A stretch of DNA of 61,812 nt from Gammaproteobacteria bacterium. GTDB lineage: Bacteria > Pseudomonadota > Gammaproteobacteria > Ga0077536. The position numbers and the translations under genes are program-made. Positions 43,899 through 52,080 of this stretch are shown here, piece after piece. The stretch spans positions 1 through 61,812 of the forward strand of contig JACPPA010000031.1 of NCBI GenBank assembly GCA_016191285.1, written 5' to 3'. The stretch's first letter is position 1, and each line of letters begins with the position of its first letter. Under the pieces are notes generated by a model that saw nothing but the letters and a program-made list of their open reading frames with translations, was not told the origin of the DNA and ran no database searches.

Positions 43899-45140
43899 AT
43901 GACCGAACAATCCTATGACGTCATCGTCGTCGGCGCCGCGCTCGCGGGTTGCACCGCCGCCATCCTTTACGGCCGAGCCGGGTTGAAGGTCGCGCTCATC
44001 GAACGCAATCCGGATGCCGCCGCGTATAAACAAATTTGCACGCATTTCATCCAAGCGTCGGCAACGCCGACGCTTAGGCGGTTAGGGCTCGCTGACAAAC
44101 TCGACGCCGTCGGCAGCATTCACAATTCGGTGAATATCTGGACCCACTTTGGCTGGATGCGCGAGCCCGCGCTCGTGGATGACCAAGGCGCGCCGATTTT
44201 TGGCTATAACGTGCGCCGTCAGGTGTTGGACCCGCTCATCCGTGAACTCGCTAAAACAACCCCGGGTGTTGATCTGTTGCTCGGTCATTCGGTGCGCGAG
44301 CTGGTTTTTGATCAAGGTCGGGTCACCGGCGTCGTTACCAGCCACGAGGGAACCACCAAGACCTGGCGTGCCCGTCTGGTGGTGGCGGCCGATGGGCGCA
44401 ATTCACGACTGGCAGAACTCGCGCAAGCGCCAACGAAATTCTCGATGAATCGACGCAGCGGTATCATCGCGCAGTACCGCAATGTGCCGTTGAAGCACGG
44501 CACCATCTCGCAGATGTGGATCAACGACGCAGCGGTCGGCTACATTTTTCCGAACGACGATGGAGTGACGGTGGTGGCGGCGATGCCGCCGCAGGCAGAT
44601 TTTGCGCGTTTCAAAGCCGACCCTGAAGCCAGTCTAGCCGCATACATCAATGCGTTTCCGAATGCCCCCGATTTGCGTCAGGCGTCGCTGGTAAGCGACG
44701 TGCTGCAAATCAAGGATTATCCCAATCAAACACGGCCGGCGGTCGCTAAGGGTATGGCGCTCGTTGGAGATGCGGCGCTGTCGATGGATCCACTTTTCGG
44801 CGTGGGATGCGGTTGGGCCTTTCAAACCGCGGAATGGCTGGTGGATGCCACTGCCGACGCGCTGAAAGCGGGGCAAGGACTCGATCGAGCGCTTAGCGCT
44901 TACGCCAAACGTCGTAAGCGCCAATTGGCCGGACACGAATTTGTCGTCACGGATTTTTCCAAACGTTATCGCCTCAATCTCATCGAGAGTGTGATGTTCA
45001 AGGCGGCGGCACGTGATCCTGAGATCGCGGCGCATGTGTTCCGCTTTGCATTGCGCATTACGGGATTAGGCGACTTCCTGAAACCGCAGGCAGTGCTGCG
45101 CGCGCTGTGGATCAATATGACCGTGCCTGCGCCGGCATGA
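43899..45140 (+). CDS. FAD-dependent monooxygenase (PHBH fold)
   Basis: A 413-residue class A flavoprotein. The first motif is VVGAALAGCTAAILYGRAG (about 11-29), a slightly relaxed GxGxxG, with IERNP as the ribose anchor. The middle GD motif is LVGDAALSMDPLFGVGCGWA (about 289-308) and RRQVLDPLIRE binds FAD. It may hydroxylate a ring or reduce a prenyl double bond, because geranylgeranyl-reductase-like proteins share the fold. The ATG at 43899 is chosen because AGGAGG ends 6 bp upstream; a GTG one codon earlier is in frame. Confidence 0.88.
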   Translation: MTEQSYDVIVVGAALAGCTAAILYGRAGLKVALIERNPDAAAYKQICTHFIQASATPTLRRLGLADKLDAVGSIHNSVNIWTHFGWMREPALVDDQGAPIFGYNVRRQVLDPLIRELAKTTPGVDLLLGHSVRELVFDQGRVTGVVTSHEGTTKTWRARLVVAADGRNSRLAELAQAPTKFSMNRRSGIIAQYRNVPLKHGTISQMWINDAAVGYIFPNDDGVTVVAAMPPQADFARFKADPEASLAAYINAFPNAPDLRQASLVSDVLQIKDYPNQTRPAVAKGMALVGDAALSMDPLFGVGCGWAFQTAEWLVDATADALKAGQGLDRALSAYAKRRKRQLAGHEFVVTDFSKRYRLNLIESVMFKAAARDPEIAAHVFRFALRITGLGDFLKPQAVLRALWINMTVPAPA

Positions 45141-45159
45141 GGCAGCGTGCCGGCTATCG

Positions 45160-45198
45160 CCCCTCACCCCGGCCCTCTTCCGCGCGGGGTGAGGGGGA
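45160..45198. repeat. CCCTCACC-type palindromic repeat, locus 2
   Basis: CCCCTCACCCCGGCCCTCTT followed by CCGCGCGGGGTGAGGGG forms a compact hairpin in the convergent gap between the FAD monooxygenase and cyclase genes. It could act as a bidirectional terminator. Confidence 0.75.
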
Positions 45199-45226
45199 AA
45201 TTACTCCCCATGCACTCCCCGAATCG

Positions 45227-46198
45227 CTATTTAATAACGACCGGATTCACCGGCGCACCCGCGCCATTGACGATCTTTAACGGCGCGGCGACATACAAGA
45301 ACGTGTATTGACGATCCGCAGCGCAGTCGGTGGCGAGATCGTCCAACCACGCGATCTCGGTCAGGGTTATTCTGAGATTGCGCATCAGCGCATTGTGCAG
45401 CGGCAGCGCCACTCCCGAGACCGGATCCACCGTCACTTCGTTCGCGATGGTGTCAGTGACGAGATTCGGGATCTCCATCTCGTTAAACCATTTAACGAGG
45501 GCCGGACTGTAAGTCAGACCGGGCTCGATGAAGTTTTCGTAGAATTCCGCATGCGACACTTTGTAGTACTTCGCGATCCAACCGGTGCGCACCACGAGGA
45601 TATCGCGCGGCTTGATTTCCGTGCCCTGGGCGGCGGCGCACGCTTTTAAATCTTCATGCGTGAAGGTCTCGCCGGGCTCGAGCACTGCTTTTTTCCGCCA
45701 GCGTGCGATGTCGAGCAGAATGCCGCGCCCGACCACCCCGCGTTCGGCGATGGGCATGATGCTCGCTTTGGAGAGACCGCCGATGGTGGTCTTCGCGTCG
45801 TAGCCATTCCAGATCTGACCATCGAACCAGACATGGCCTAGCGCATCGTACTGCGTGGAGCCTTGCGGAAAACAGGTCATGTAATCGTCGGCGTAGTGCA
45901 AGCCACCCTCGAAATGCAAGCCTTTGTTCGCGATCCAATGACCTTCATCCATGACGTTGACGCGGATGGCGCCGGAGCGGCCGGGCCACACGGGATCGCC
46001 TTCGGGGTTCGCCATTTTCACCTGCAAGGTAAAGACCTTGCCGGATTTGATACTGCTTGCCGCTTTGACGATTAACTCTGGCGTTAAATAATTCAGACTG
46101 CCAACTTCATCGTCCGCCCCCCACTTGCCCCAATTCTTGGGTGAATCTTTTAGTAGTTCACCGACCGGTGGCGCGGTTTTCTTGTCGACGGTGGACAT
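45227..46198 (-). CDS. cyclase-family hydrolase
   Basis: A 323-residue protein of the cyclase/kynurenine-formamidase family, metal-dependent amide, lactone or ester hydrolases. The domain runs KNWGKWGADDEVGSLNYLTP, the region QGSTQYDALGHVWFDG (about 115-130), then IKPRDILVVRTGWIAK and the C-terminal LHNALMR. The canonical HxGTHxDxPxH metal site appears as QGSTQYDALGH, keeping Asp and His but not the first two His. This substitution is known in a large subfamily, so activity is still likely, with altered metal binding. It follows the acyl-CoA-dehydrogenase-like gene in the same transcript direction and could open a lactone made by one of the BVMOs. Confidence 0.88.
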   Translation of the reverse strand: MSTVDKKTAPPVGELLKDSPKNWGKWGADDEVGSLNYLTPELIVKAASSIKSGKVFTLQVKMANPEGDPVWPGRSGAIRVNVMDEGHWIANKGLHFEGGLHYADDYMTCFPQGSTQYDALGHVWFDGQIWNGYDAKTTIGGLSKASIMPIAERGVVGRGILLDIARWRKKAVLEPGETFTHEDLKACAAAQGTEIKPRDILVVRTGWIAKYYKVSHAEFYENFIEPGLTYSPALVKWFNEMEIPNLVTDTIANEVTVDPVSGVALPLHNALMRNLRITLTEIAWLDDLATDCAADRQYTFLYVAAPLKIVNGAGAPVNPVVIK

Positions 46199-46291
46199 GG
46201 GGCTCTCCTTGGTGTGGGCGGTTGAGTTCGAGACAACGAAAACTCACAGATGGACTCGAACGTGTCAAGCGCCTCATTAGCGCAACTGGGT

Positions 46292-47464
46292 TTAGACCAT
46301 GGGATTAAGATCAGTCGCGCCGAGCAGCCTTTTCCCATGCTGTTCGTAAATCGAATCGTTGACGATTAAATGCACCGACGCGACTTGGAGATCGCGCACG
46401 CAGCGCTGAAGCATGTTATCCAGATGCACCGCCGAGCCTCCGCCGTAGCGAAAAGCTTGTTGCGCGACTTCAAGCGCAGTGTGCATGGCGTACGCCACCA
46501 CGCTTCGCATTTCGACTTGCTGCGCGGCGTCCGGTCGTGTGCCGCCGCAGACTGTCGCCCAGGCCTTCTCGTAAACCTCGATCATCAACCCACGCGCCGC
46601 GCGCAATTTCAGATCGCACTCGCCAAGCACGTGTTGGAAGACCGGTCGATCGGCGACGGTCGCCTTTTTCCCGTAACCGCGGCGCTTGCTCAACGCCTGG
46701 GCAATGATCTCATCCAATGCCCGGCGCGCCACCCCCACCGCAAATCCACCGAGTTCGTTGGCGATTAAGCCGGGCATTCCCAAGTTATACAGCGGTCCGC
46801 CGCGCACCGGAGCCATCTTTCGCAAATCGAAACTGAAGCTTTCGGGGACCAGGCGATCCGCAATCGTGAAATCGCAGCTGCCGGTTCCTTTCAAGCCCGA
46901 CACGTACCAGTTGTCGTGAATCTCGATGTCACTGGCGGGCAACATCACAAAGCGCGACCCGGCCGGTGCCCCGGCAGCGTCCTCGACGATGACGTGGACC
47001 CCAACCCATTCGGCATGCCTAATCCCGCTGCCCCACGACCAGCGTCCGTTCACGCGATACCCGCCGTTCTCGCGCACCGCGCGGCCCGGCATGACCAATC
47101 CCGCGGCGGTTGGAATACGTCCCCCCGCCCACATGCGCTCGATGGCGGCATCGGGCAGAAACGCACACAGTGAAAGCGCGCCCGCGCCAATGAATGAGGC
47201 CCAGCCCGCCGAGGGATCGATATAAGAAATCGCTTCAATTACTTCGATTTGGGTTACCGGATCGGCCTCCGCGCCGCCCAGCGCAATCGGCGCCTTGAGC
47301 GCGAACAGCCCCGCTTCGCGGAGCGCGCGCACTGAAGCCGCCGGTAGCGTGCGCTCAGCTTCCGCCGCCGCGACCCCGGCCTGCAAGGTGTCGCGTACGC
47401 CGTCAACGGCTTTAAGCAATGCGGTACGTTTCGCGGCCCGTTCGATCGGGAAAAGTGACTGCAT
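46292..47464 (-). CDS. acyl-CoA dehydrogenase-fold flavin monooxygenase (HsaA/HpaB-like)
   Basis: A 390-residue protein of the two-component hydroxylase branch of the acyl-CoA dehydrogenase fold. It uses reduced flavin from a partner to hydroxylate phenols, as HsaA does in steroid ring degradation. Marks are VRALREAGLFALKAPIALGG, IDPSAGWASFIGAGALSLC, GYRVNGRWSWGSGIRHAEWV and the C-terminal RYGGGSAVHLDNMLQRCVRD. No catalytic Glu of true dehydrogenases is evident. The ATG at 47464 is chosen; an upstream GTG/ATG adds 17 residues without domain support. The gene has a fragmentary paralogue at 10.2 kb. Confidence 0.87.
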   Translation of the reverse strand: MQSLFPIERAAKRTALLKAVDGVRDTLQAGVAAAEAERTLPAASVRALREAGLFALKAPIALGGAEADPVTQIEVIEAISYIDPSAGWASFIGAGALSLCAFLPDAAIERMWAGGRIPTAAGLVMPGRAVRENGGYRVNGRWSWGSGIRHAEWVGVHVIVEDAAGAPAGSRFVMLPASDIEIHDNWYVSGLKGTGSCDFTIADRLVPESFSFDLRKMAPVRGGPLYNLGMPGLIANELGGFAVGVARRALDEIIAQALSKRRGYGKKATVADRPVFQHVLGECDLKLRAARGLMIEVYEKAWATVCGGTRPDAAQQVEMRSVVAYAMHTALEVAQQAFRYGGGSAVHLDNMLQRCVRDLQVASVHLIVNDSIYEQHGKRLLGATDLNPMV

Positions 47465-47515
47465 GCTTGCCTGCCCTACCAAGAGTTGGTTTGATGATGA
47501 GACGTAACGTCTCAT

Positions 47516-48064
47516 TTACTGGAATACGCGTGGGCGATCAAGCGAACAGGTTTCTAAAAGTAAAGATGCGCGTGGGGAGCGGGTAAAGATTACTTCGCCT
47601 CGCTCGCAATAATGACGATGGCGTAGATCTTACTGTGGGAGCCGCTTTAGCGGCGAATGGGCCCTAACGAAGATTCGTCGCTAAAGCGACTCCCACATCG
47701 ACCCTTGGCCCTTATGGATGCCCCCGCCATTGCGAAGAGCACCGCGACCAAGCAATTCATGGACCCCTAGGCCATTACTGGCGGTCCGACTTGTGCGCCT
47801 ACAGAACCGCGGTCTATTGTGTCGACCGATAGAAAAAGGGTAAGCCGTGTCTCGGATAAATTACTGATGTTGATTAAATCCAAGGCTGCTGGGCGATTAT
47901 GCCAACGCCGTCGAATGCAAGTTCGTAGGACGGAAAAGCGCAGCGCACCCGCCGCATGCGTCCCACCGCGGTGCCGACAGATCCGAAAATTTCCGTTCAA
48001 ACGCAGGTGTGCCGTGCTCTTCGCGGCGACCGCGCTACTAACTGTGTAATGCGCGCGTTTGAGT
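47516..48064. other. non-coding interval with REPIN and a degenerate palindrome
   Basis: No gene recognised. REPIN locus 6 is at 47635-47698. At about 47928-47955 there is GGACGGAAAAGCGCAGCGC, a degenerate relative of the palindrome at 11.2 kb. The start of the acyl-CoA-dehydrogenase-like gene is on the left; the metzincin gene ends on the right. Confidence 0.5.
47635..47698. repeat. REPIN-type palindromic repeat, locus 6
   Basis: TGTGGGAGCCGCTTTAGCGG and an inverted CGCTAAAGCGACTCCCACA. It has the same spacing as the other loci. Confidence 0.9.
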
Positions 48065-48802
48065 TTATGCCATTGAGGGGTTCGAATACGTTGGTAAAGC
48101 GTTTCGCCGCCGCCGGGAGGCAACGAAACCTATCACAAGCAAAGCGCTCAACAACAACAGGGATCCTGCGGGCAGCGGTACCGCGGCGACGGCGGTGATC
48201 AGAATTGGCGTAATGTCGATGAACCGTTGACTGCCTGCGAATTGTATCAATGGACTGCCGAGGATTGCGTCGACTTGCGCTTGGTCGAGGCTGGTATTGC
48301 CGCTGATCGTCGCATTCATCAGATTCGTGCCGCTGTCTGGGAAGAGGTGATCGAGGCCAAGATTATGCCCAAGTTCGTGGGCAATGAGGGCACCGCCGTT
48401 TCCGCCCGCGGCAGAGCCTGATTTAACGACAATCCTATTTCCGGAAATATCACCACAGCCAATTAAATTTGGGTTCGAGGTGCCGCCGCAGAAACTTAGG
48501 TTATCGACGAAAAACAAATTAACGGTTGGAGACAATTTGGGCGCCAAGCCAAACAGCGTGTCCAACTGAGTGCTGGTATCAATAGTGAGCAAACTCGAAT
48601 TCACGATCGACACAATCGGATCGAAGCGAATGTCGATGGTTCGATTGACCAATAGCGCCTGGGAAAACACCGAATCGAGGGCCAATTCGTTGGTGGTGAC
48701 CGTCGCCGCTGGGCTCGCGAGCGTCACGGTCAATCCGGTAAACACCACCAGAGTGCGCAGCCAGGATTTTATTGTGTTGGGTATTAGGCCTGCCTGAAGC
48801 AT
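48065..48802 (-). CDS. VPLPA-CTERM metzincin-type metalloprotease
   Basis: An exported zinc protease of 245 residues. A signal segment (about 12-33) leads to a mature part whose zinc motif is HELGHNLGLDH (142-152), the HExxHxxGxxH form of metzincins, with a plausible Met-turn at NLMN (160-163). The C-terminus is VPLPAGSLLLLSALLVI then RRRR (208-233), the VPLPA-CTERM sorting signal recognised by an exosortase-type system, so the enzyme is probably processed at the inner membrane and released or anchored in an extracellular matrix. The ATG at 48802 follows AAGGAG. The catalytic domain is short, close to a minimal matrixin-like core. Confidence 0.9.
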   Translation of the reverse strand: MLQAGLIPNTIKSWLRTLVVFTGLTVTLASPAATVTTNELALDSVFSQALLVNRTIDIRFDPIVSIVNSSLLTIDTSTQLDTLFGLAPKLSPTVNLFFVDNLSFCGGTSNPNLIGCGDISGNRIVVKSGSAAGGNGGALIAHELGHNLGLDHLFPDSGTNLMNATISGNTSLDQAQVDAILGSPLIQFAGSQRFIDITPILITAVAAVPLPAGSLLLLSALLVIGFVASRRRRNALPTYSNPSMA

Positions 48803-48948
48803 CGTTCTTACTCCTTGGTCGTTGTGGGTTGATGGTCCAATTGCCACCTTCGTTAGCGGCCTCATCATAGGCGATCTGCAATTAATTGTAGTCGATCCCC
48901 GAGGCTACCGTGTAGGCTACTGAAAGCATTAACTGGGAAAGGGTCTCC

Positions 48949-50112
48949 ATGCAAACCATCGGCAAATTGCTCGCGGCGGATGAGCATCTCAACCATCAAA
49001 TCGTCGACACTTTCGCGACCGTCGCGGAATCGGATCTGTCGTGGACCGAAAAGTTATGGATGCCGATCTCGCGCAAGGATGGCAGTCTGCAGCTCGATGT
49101 TGGAATGGGGCGTTATCAGAACCGGGATGTCTTGGATGGCTTTGCCGGCATCTCGCGCGGCAAAGAACAGTGGACGGTACGGGCGAGTCGCGAGCTCTCG
49201 CTCGATCCGGCGGCGAACCGCGTCGGCCCGATTACCTACGAAGTACTTGAGCCACTGAAGAAAATCCGCTGGCGGCTCGAGCAGAATTCCATCCTTCCGC
49301 TCAAATTTGACGTGACCTTCGACGCCGTGCATCCCGCGTTTTTCGAGGATCGTCATATTCAGCGCGATGAGCGCGGCTTTCGCATCGTCTCCAACGTCGT
49401 GCGCTACCACCAAGCTGGCGCGCCGAGTGGCTGGGTGGAAATTGATGGCAAACGCGAGGTGGTTGATCCTAAGGATTGGTTTGCGTATCGCGACCACTCG
49501 TGGGGGGTACGATTAGATGTGGGCGCGCCGCCGAGTGATCTGCGACCCGCGCGCGATTTCGGCGAGCGCAAATTCGAGGATTCGAAGTTTCTGTTGAATT
49601 GGTCGCCGCTATTGCTCGAAAAGCCGGATGGCACGCGCTACGAATATCACTTCTATCTACAGATCCGCGGCGACGAGGTGTTTTATTTTTCGGGTTATCG
49701 CAATCACGCGGACGGCCGTCAGGAGCGCATCGCCCGTGCTCGCCCCGAGTTGCGTTACGTGGATGAAACGCGGCGTCTCATCGGCGGTCGTATTTTTTTC
49801 GATATGCTGTCGGGTGAAACCGCTGAGGTTCAGATCGAAGTGATGGGCGAATCTGGGTTCTATCTCGGGCCGGCGTTGTACCTTGGCTTCGATGGCAAGA
49901 AGCATGGCAATTGGCGCGGCGAATTGAATGTCGACGGCGAGCAGATCCCGGACATGACCGCACCCGATGTCCGCAAACGTTTAGGCAGCGCGGTGCGCGA
50001 CACCATCGTTCGCGCGCGTGAGGGCGATGCGGTCGGTTATGGTCTGTTCGAACCCATCGTACTCGGTGAGTGGCCGCAGTTTGGAACTACGTCGGGCACG
50101 CCACGGAGTTAA
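48949..50112 (+). CDS. lipocalin-like DUF7064/DUF7065-type protein
   Basis: A 387-residue protein with two beta-rich halves. The first half has GRYQNRDVLDGFAGISRGKE; the second carries the conserved FAYRDHSWGVRLDVGAPP (about 182-199) and the FYSGYRNHADGRQERI-like strand. This R-x-HSWG-x-R pattern is seen in AttH/CrtC-like lipocalin-fold families often encoded with steroid or terpenoid degradation genes. Some relatives bind or hydrate hydrophobic substrates. I cannot assign a reaction. It is 3 bp before the kinase-like gene, so the two are coupled. Confidence 0.7.
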   Translation: MQTIGKLLAADEHLNHQIVDTFATVAESDLSWTEKLWMPISRKDGSLQLDVGMGRYQNRDVLDGFAGISRGKEQWTVRASRELSLDPAANRVGPITYEVLEPLKKIRWRLEQNSILPLKFDVTFDAVHPAFFEDRHIQRDERGFRIVSNVVRYHQAGAPSGWVEIDGKREVVDPKDWFAYRDHSWGVRLDVGAPPSDLRPARDFGERKFEDSKFLLNWSPLLLEKPDGTRYEYHFYLQIRGDEVFYFSGYRNHADGRQERIARARPELRYVDETRRLIGGRIFFDMLSGETAEVQIEVMGESGFYLGPALYLGFDGKKHGNWRGELNVDGEQIPDMTAPDVRKRLGSAVRDTIVRAREGDAVGYGLFEPIVLGEWPQFGTTSGTPRS

Positions 50113-50115
50113 CGC

Positions 50116-51111
50116 GTGTCGCGCGATCCGAACCTTCTGCTGAACGGGCTGCGTCGGTATCTCGGCTGCGACGATGCGTTAACCTCGGTAATCCCGCTAT
50201 CAACCGGCCATTCGAATGAGACTTATCGATTGGCAGGCATCAATCGGATCCTGCGCATGCCACCGTCGAAAGAAGGGCTACTGCCGCCCTACGACATGGC
50301 CGCTCAGCACGCCGTGTTGTCGGCCATGGCCGGTTACGAACAAGGTCCGCCCGTGCCTCGCGTCTACGAACTCTGTAATGACGCAGCGGTCATCGGCGAT
50401 CCGTTTTTTATCATGGATGACCTGCCCGGCGAGGCGTTCGAATATGTCACGCCGGATTGGTTGAAGGTGGCGCCGGCGGCGCTGCCCGATCGGATGTGCG
50501 CGCAATGGATCGGCGCGGTGACTGCCGTGCATCGTATGCCCGTACGGCGGATGCCGGCCGCGCCACGCAGCGTGGTCGAGGAAGCCCAACACTGGCTCGA
50601 CGTAGCGGTTAGTGCCGAAGCACCGCGGGCGCTGATTGCGGTGTTGGAAGATCTGGTCGCGCATCCACCACCGCTGTCTGGGTCAGCGACACCGATTCAT
50701 GGTGATCCTAAACATGGCAATTGTCTGTGGGACCAACAAGGTCGACTACTCGCGCTGCTCGATTGGGAAATGGCGGGTGTCGGCGAGCCGCTGCTCGATC
50801 TCGGTTACATCATGCAGTTCTACGATCAGGGCGATGCCGCGCTGGCGTCGGCGGGTTATGAGTTGCCGGGCTGGTGGTCGAAAGCGCGCACCATCGACGT
50901 CTGGCAACAGGCGACCGGCCGCACCGTGATTGCGCTGCATCGTTACGAAGCAATCCAGGTCGCCAAGGTGGCGGCCATCATCGCGCTCGGTGCGCATCTC
51001 TTTCGCACCGGTCGCGCGCCCGATCCACGCTTCGCGGCGTGGGCGACCGTGATCCCAGGCTATGTGCAGTTGGCGGCGCGCTGCGCGGCAGATGAGTTGG
51101 CGTCGTACTAG
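50116..51111 (+). CDS. APH-type phosphotransferase (ACAD10/11-like)
   Basis: A 331-residue kinase-fold protein. It has an N-terminal lobe, a catalytic loop IHGDPKHGNCLWDQQG (about 194-209) with the Brenner-motif HGD-x4-N, and a DWEMAGVGEPLLDLGY metal-binding segment (about 215-230). In this fold relatives phosphorylate small alcohols, including 4-hydroxyacyl-CoA, before elimination, as in ACAD10/11 and levulinate pathways. The GTG start is 4 bp after the previous stop and no strong ribosome site is visible, so coupling to the lipocalin-like gene is likely. It is probably not an antibiotic kinase, given its neighbours. Confidence 0.85.
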   Translation: MSRDPNLLLNGLRRYLGCDDALTSVIPLSTGHSNETYRLAGINRILRMPPSKEGLLPPYDMAAQHAVLSAMAGYEQGPPVPRVYELCNDAAVIGDPFFIMDDLPGEAFEYVTPDWLKVAPAALPDRMCAQWIGAVTAVHRMPVRRMPAAPRSVVEEAQHWLDVAVSAEAPRALIAVLEDLVAHPPPLSGSATPIHGDPKHGNCLWDQQGRLLALLDWEMAGVGEPLLDLGYIMQFYDQGDAALASAGYELPGWWSKARTIDVWQQATGRTVIALHRYEAIQVAKVAAIIALGAHLFRTGRAPDPRFAAWATVIPGYVQLAARCAADELASY

Positions 51112-51157
51112 CAGCCTGTCGGACAGGGAATCGTCGCGAGGCGAGTGGGACCGGCTT

Positions 51158-51276
51158 TGTGGGAGCCGCTTTAGCGGCGAATGCACCTCGACAAAGATTT
51201 GTCGCCCACTGTGGGAGCCGCTTTGAGCTTCGAATCTTGATTGAACCCCTTCGCGGCTAAAGCCGCTCCCACAAAA
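51158..51276. repeat. REPIN-type composite repeat, locus 7
   Basis: Three REP units in a row: TGTGGGAGCCGCTTTAGCGG, then CTGTGGGAGCCGCTTTGAGC, then an inverted GCGGCTAAAGCCGCTCCCAC. The array lies upstream of the TetR gene and probably arose by insertion of one REPIN into another. Confidence 0.9.
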
Positions 51277-51329
51277 ACAAAAATAACTTCAACAAAGCAG
51301 TCCTCACACTCTCTCAAATATCGATTGCG

Positions 51330-51345
51330 TTAGAGCATGCTCTAA
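51330..51345. promoter_or_regulatory. perfect 16-bp palindrome, likely TetR operator
   Basis: TTAGAGCATGCTCTAA is its own reverse complement. It ends 7 bp before the TetR-family ATG, so bound regulator would block its own expression, the usual autoregulation pattern. A TAATAT stretch overlaps its right edge and may be part of the -10 region. Confidence 0.85.
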
Positions 51346-51352
51346 TATTAGG

Positions 51353-52075
51353 ATGTGCTCCATGTCGCTCCGCGAACAACAAATGGCCGCTCGCCGCACC
51401 CGCATCCTCGATAACGCCGAGCGCGTTATTCGCGAGTTCGGCGTTATCGATTTTTCCATGCGCTCGCTCGCGGCCGCGGCGGAAATCAGTCCTGCCACCC
51501 CATACAACCTTTTCGGCTCGAAAGAAGGGCTCCTCTACGCCTTGCTCTCGCGCTCGCTCGATGAAATCACGCGGCGCGGGCTCGCGTTCAAGTCCCGCGA
51601 TCCGCTCGAGCAAATTCTCGAAGCCGCGGATAACGCAGTCGACATTTTCCTGGACGATCCCAATTTTCTGCGCCCGCTGTACCAGTTTCTGCTGGGTGTG
51701 ATCCATCCGGTATATCGCCCGCAATTCATCGAACGCTCGTTGGGCTACTGGCGGACCGCCTTGGATTCCGCCGCCGCGGCCGGACTCTTGTCCGCGGATT
51801 TCGACCGTAACACGCTCGCCCATGCGCTGATGGCGCACTTCATGGGCGTGCTCGAATTTTGGATCCATGAGGACGTTGACGACGCGGGGTTTCGCGCGCA
51901 TGTCGGCTATGGCACGGCGTTGCAATTGTGGCCGCTGGCGAGCAGCACGCGCCTTCCGAAACTGCTGCGCAAGCTGCGCGCCGCCCGACAAAGTATTAAG
52001 GATTCCATCGTAAAGGCCGCGGCGCCAAATCTCGCCGCCCCCATTCAATTATCGACGCGACGCAGCAGAGGATAG
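51353..52075 (+). CDS. TetR-family transcriptional regulator
   Basis: A 240-residue one-component repressor. The N-terminal helix-turn-helix covers about 17-62 (RILDNAERVIREFG, SMRSLAAAAEISPATPYNLF, GSKEGLLYALL) and a C-terminal ligand-binding domain follows. The palindromic site directly upstream is the probable operator. The gene begins a tightly packed run: the LLM gene starts 5 bp after its stop and the P450 directly after that, so it probably controls the 52-55 kb genes and perhaps the whole run to 60.5 kb. The ligand is likely a pathway intermediate. A second in-frame ATG is 9 bp in. Confidence 0.93.
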   Translation: MCSMSLREQQMAARRTRILDNAERVIREFGVIDFSMRSLAAAAEISPATPYNLFGSKEGLLYALLSRSLDEITRRGLAFKSRDPLEQILEAADNAVDIFLDDPNFLRPLYQFLLGVIHPVYRPQFIERSLGYWRTALDSAAAAGLLSADFDRNTLAHALMAHFMGVLEFWIHEDVDDAGFRAHVGYGTALQLWPLASSTRLPKLLRKLRAARQSIKDSIVKAAAPNLAAPIQLSTRRSRG

Positions 52076-52080
52076 CGCCC

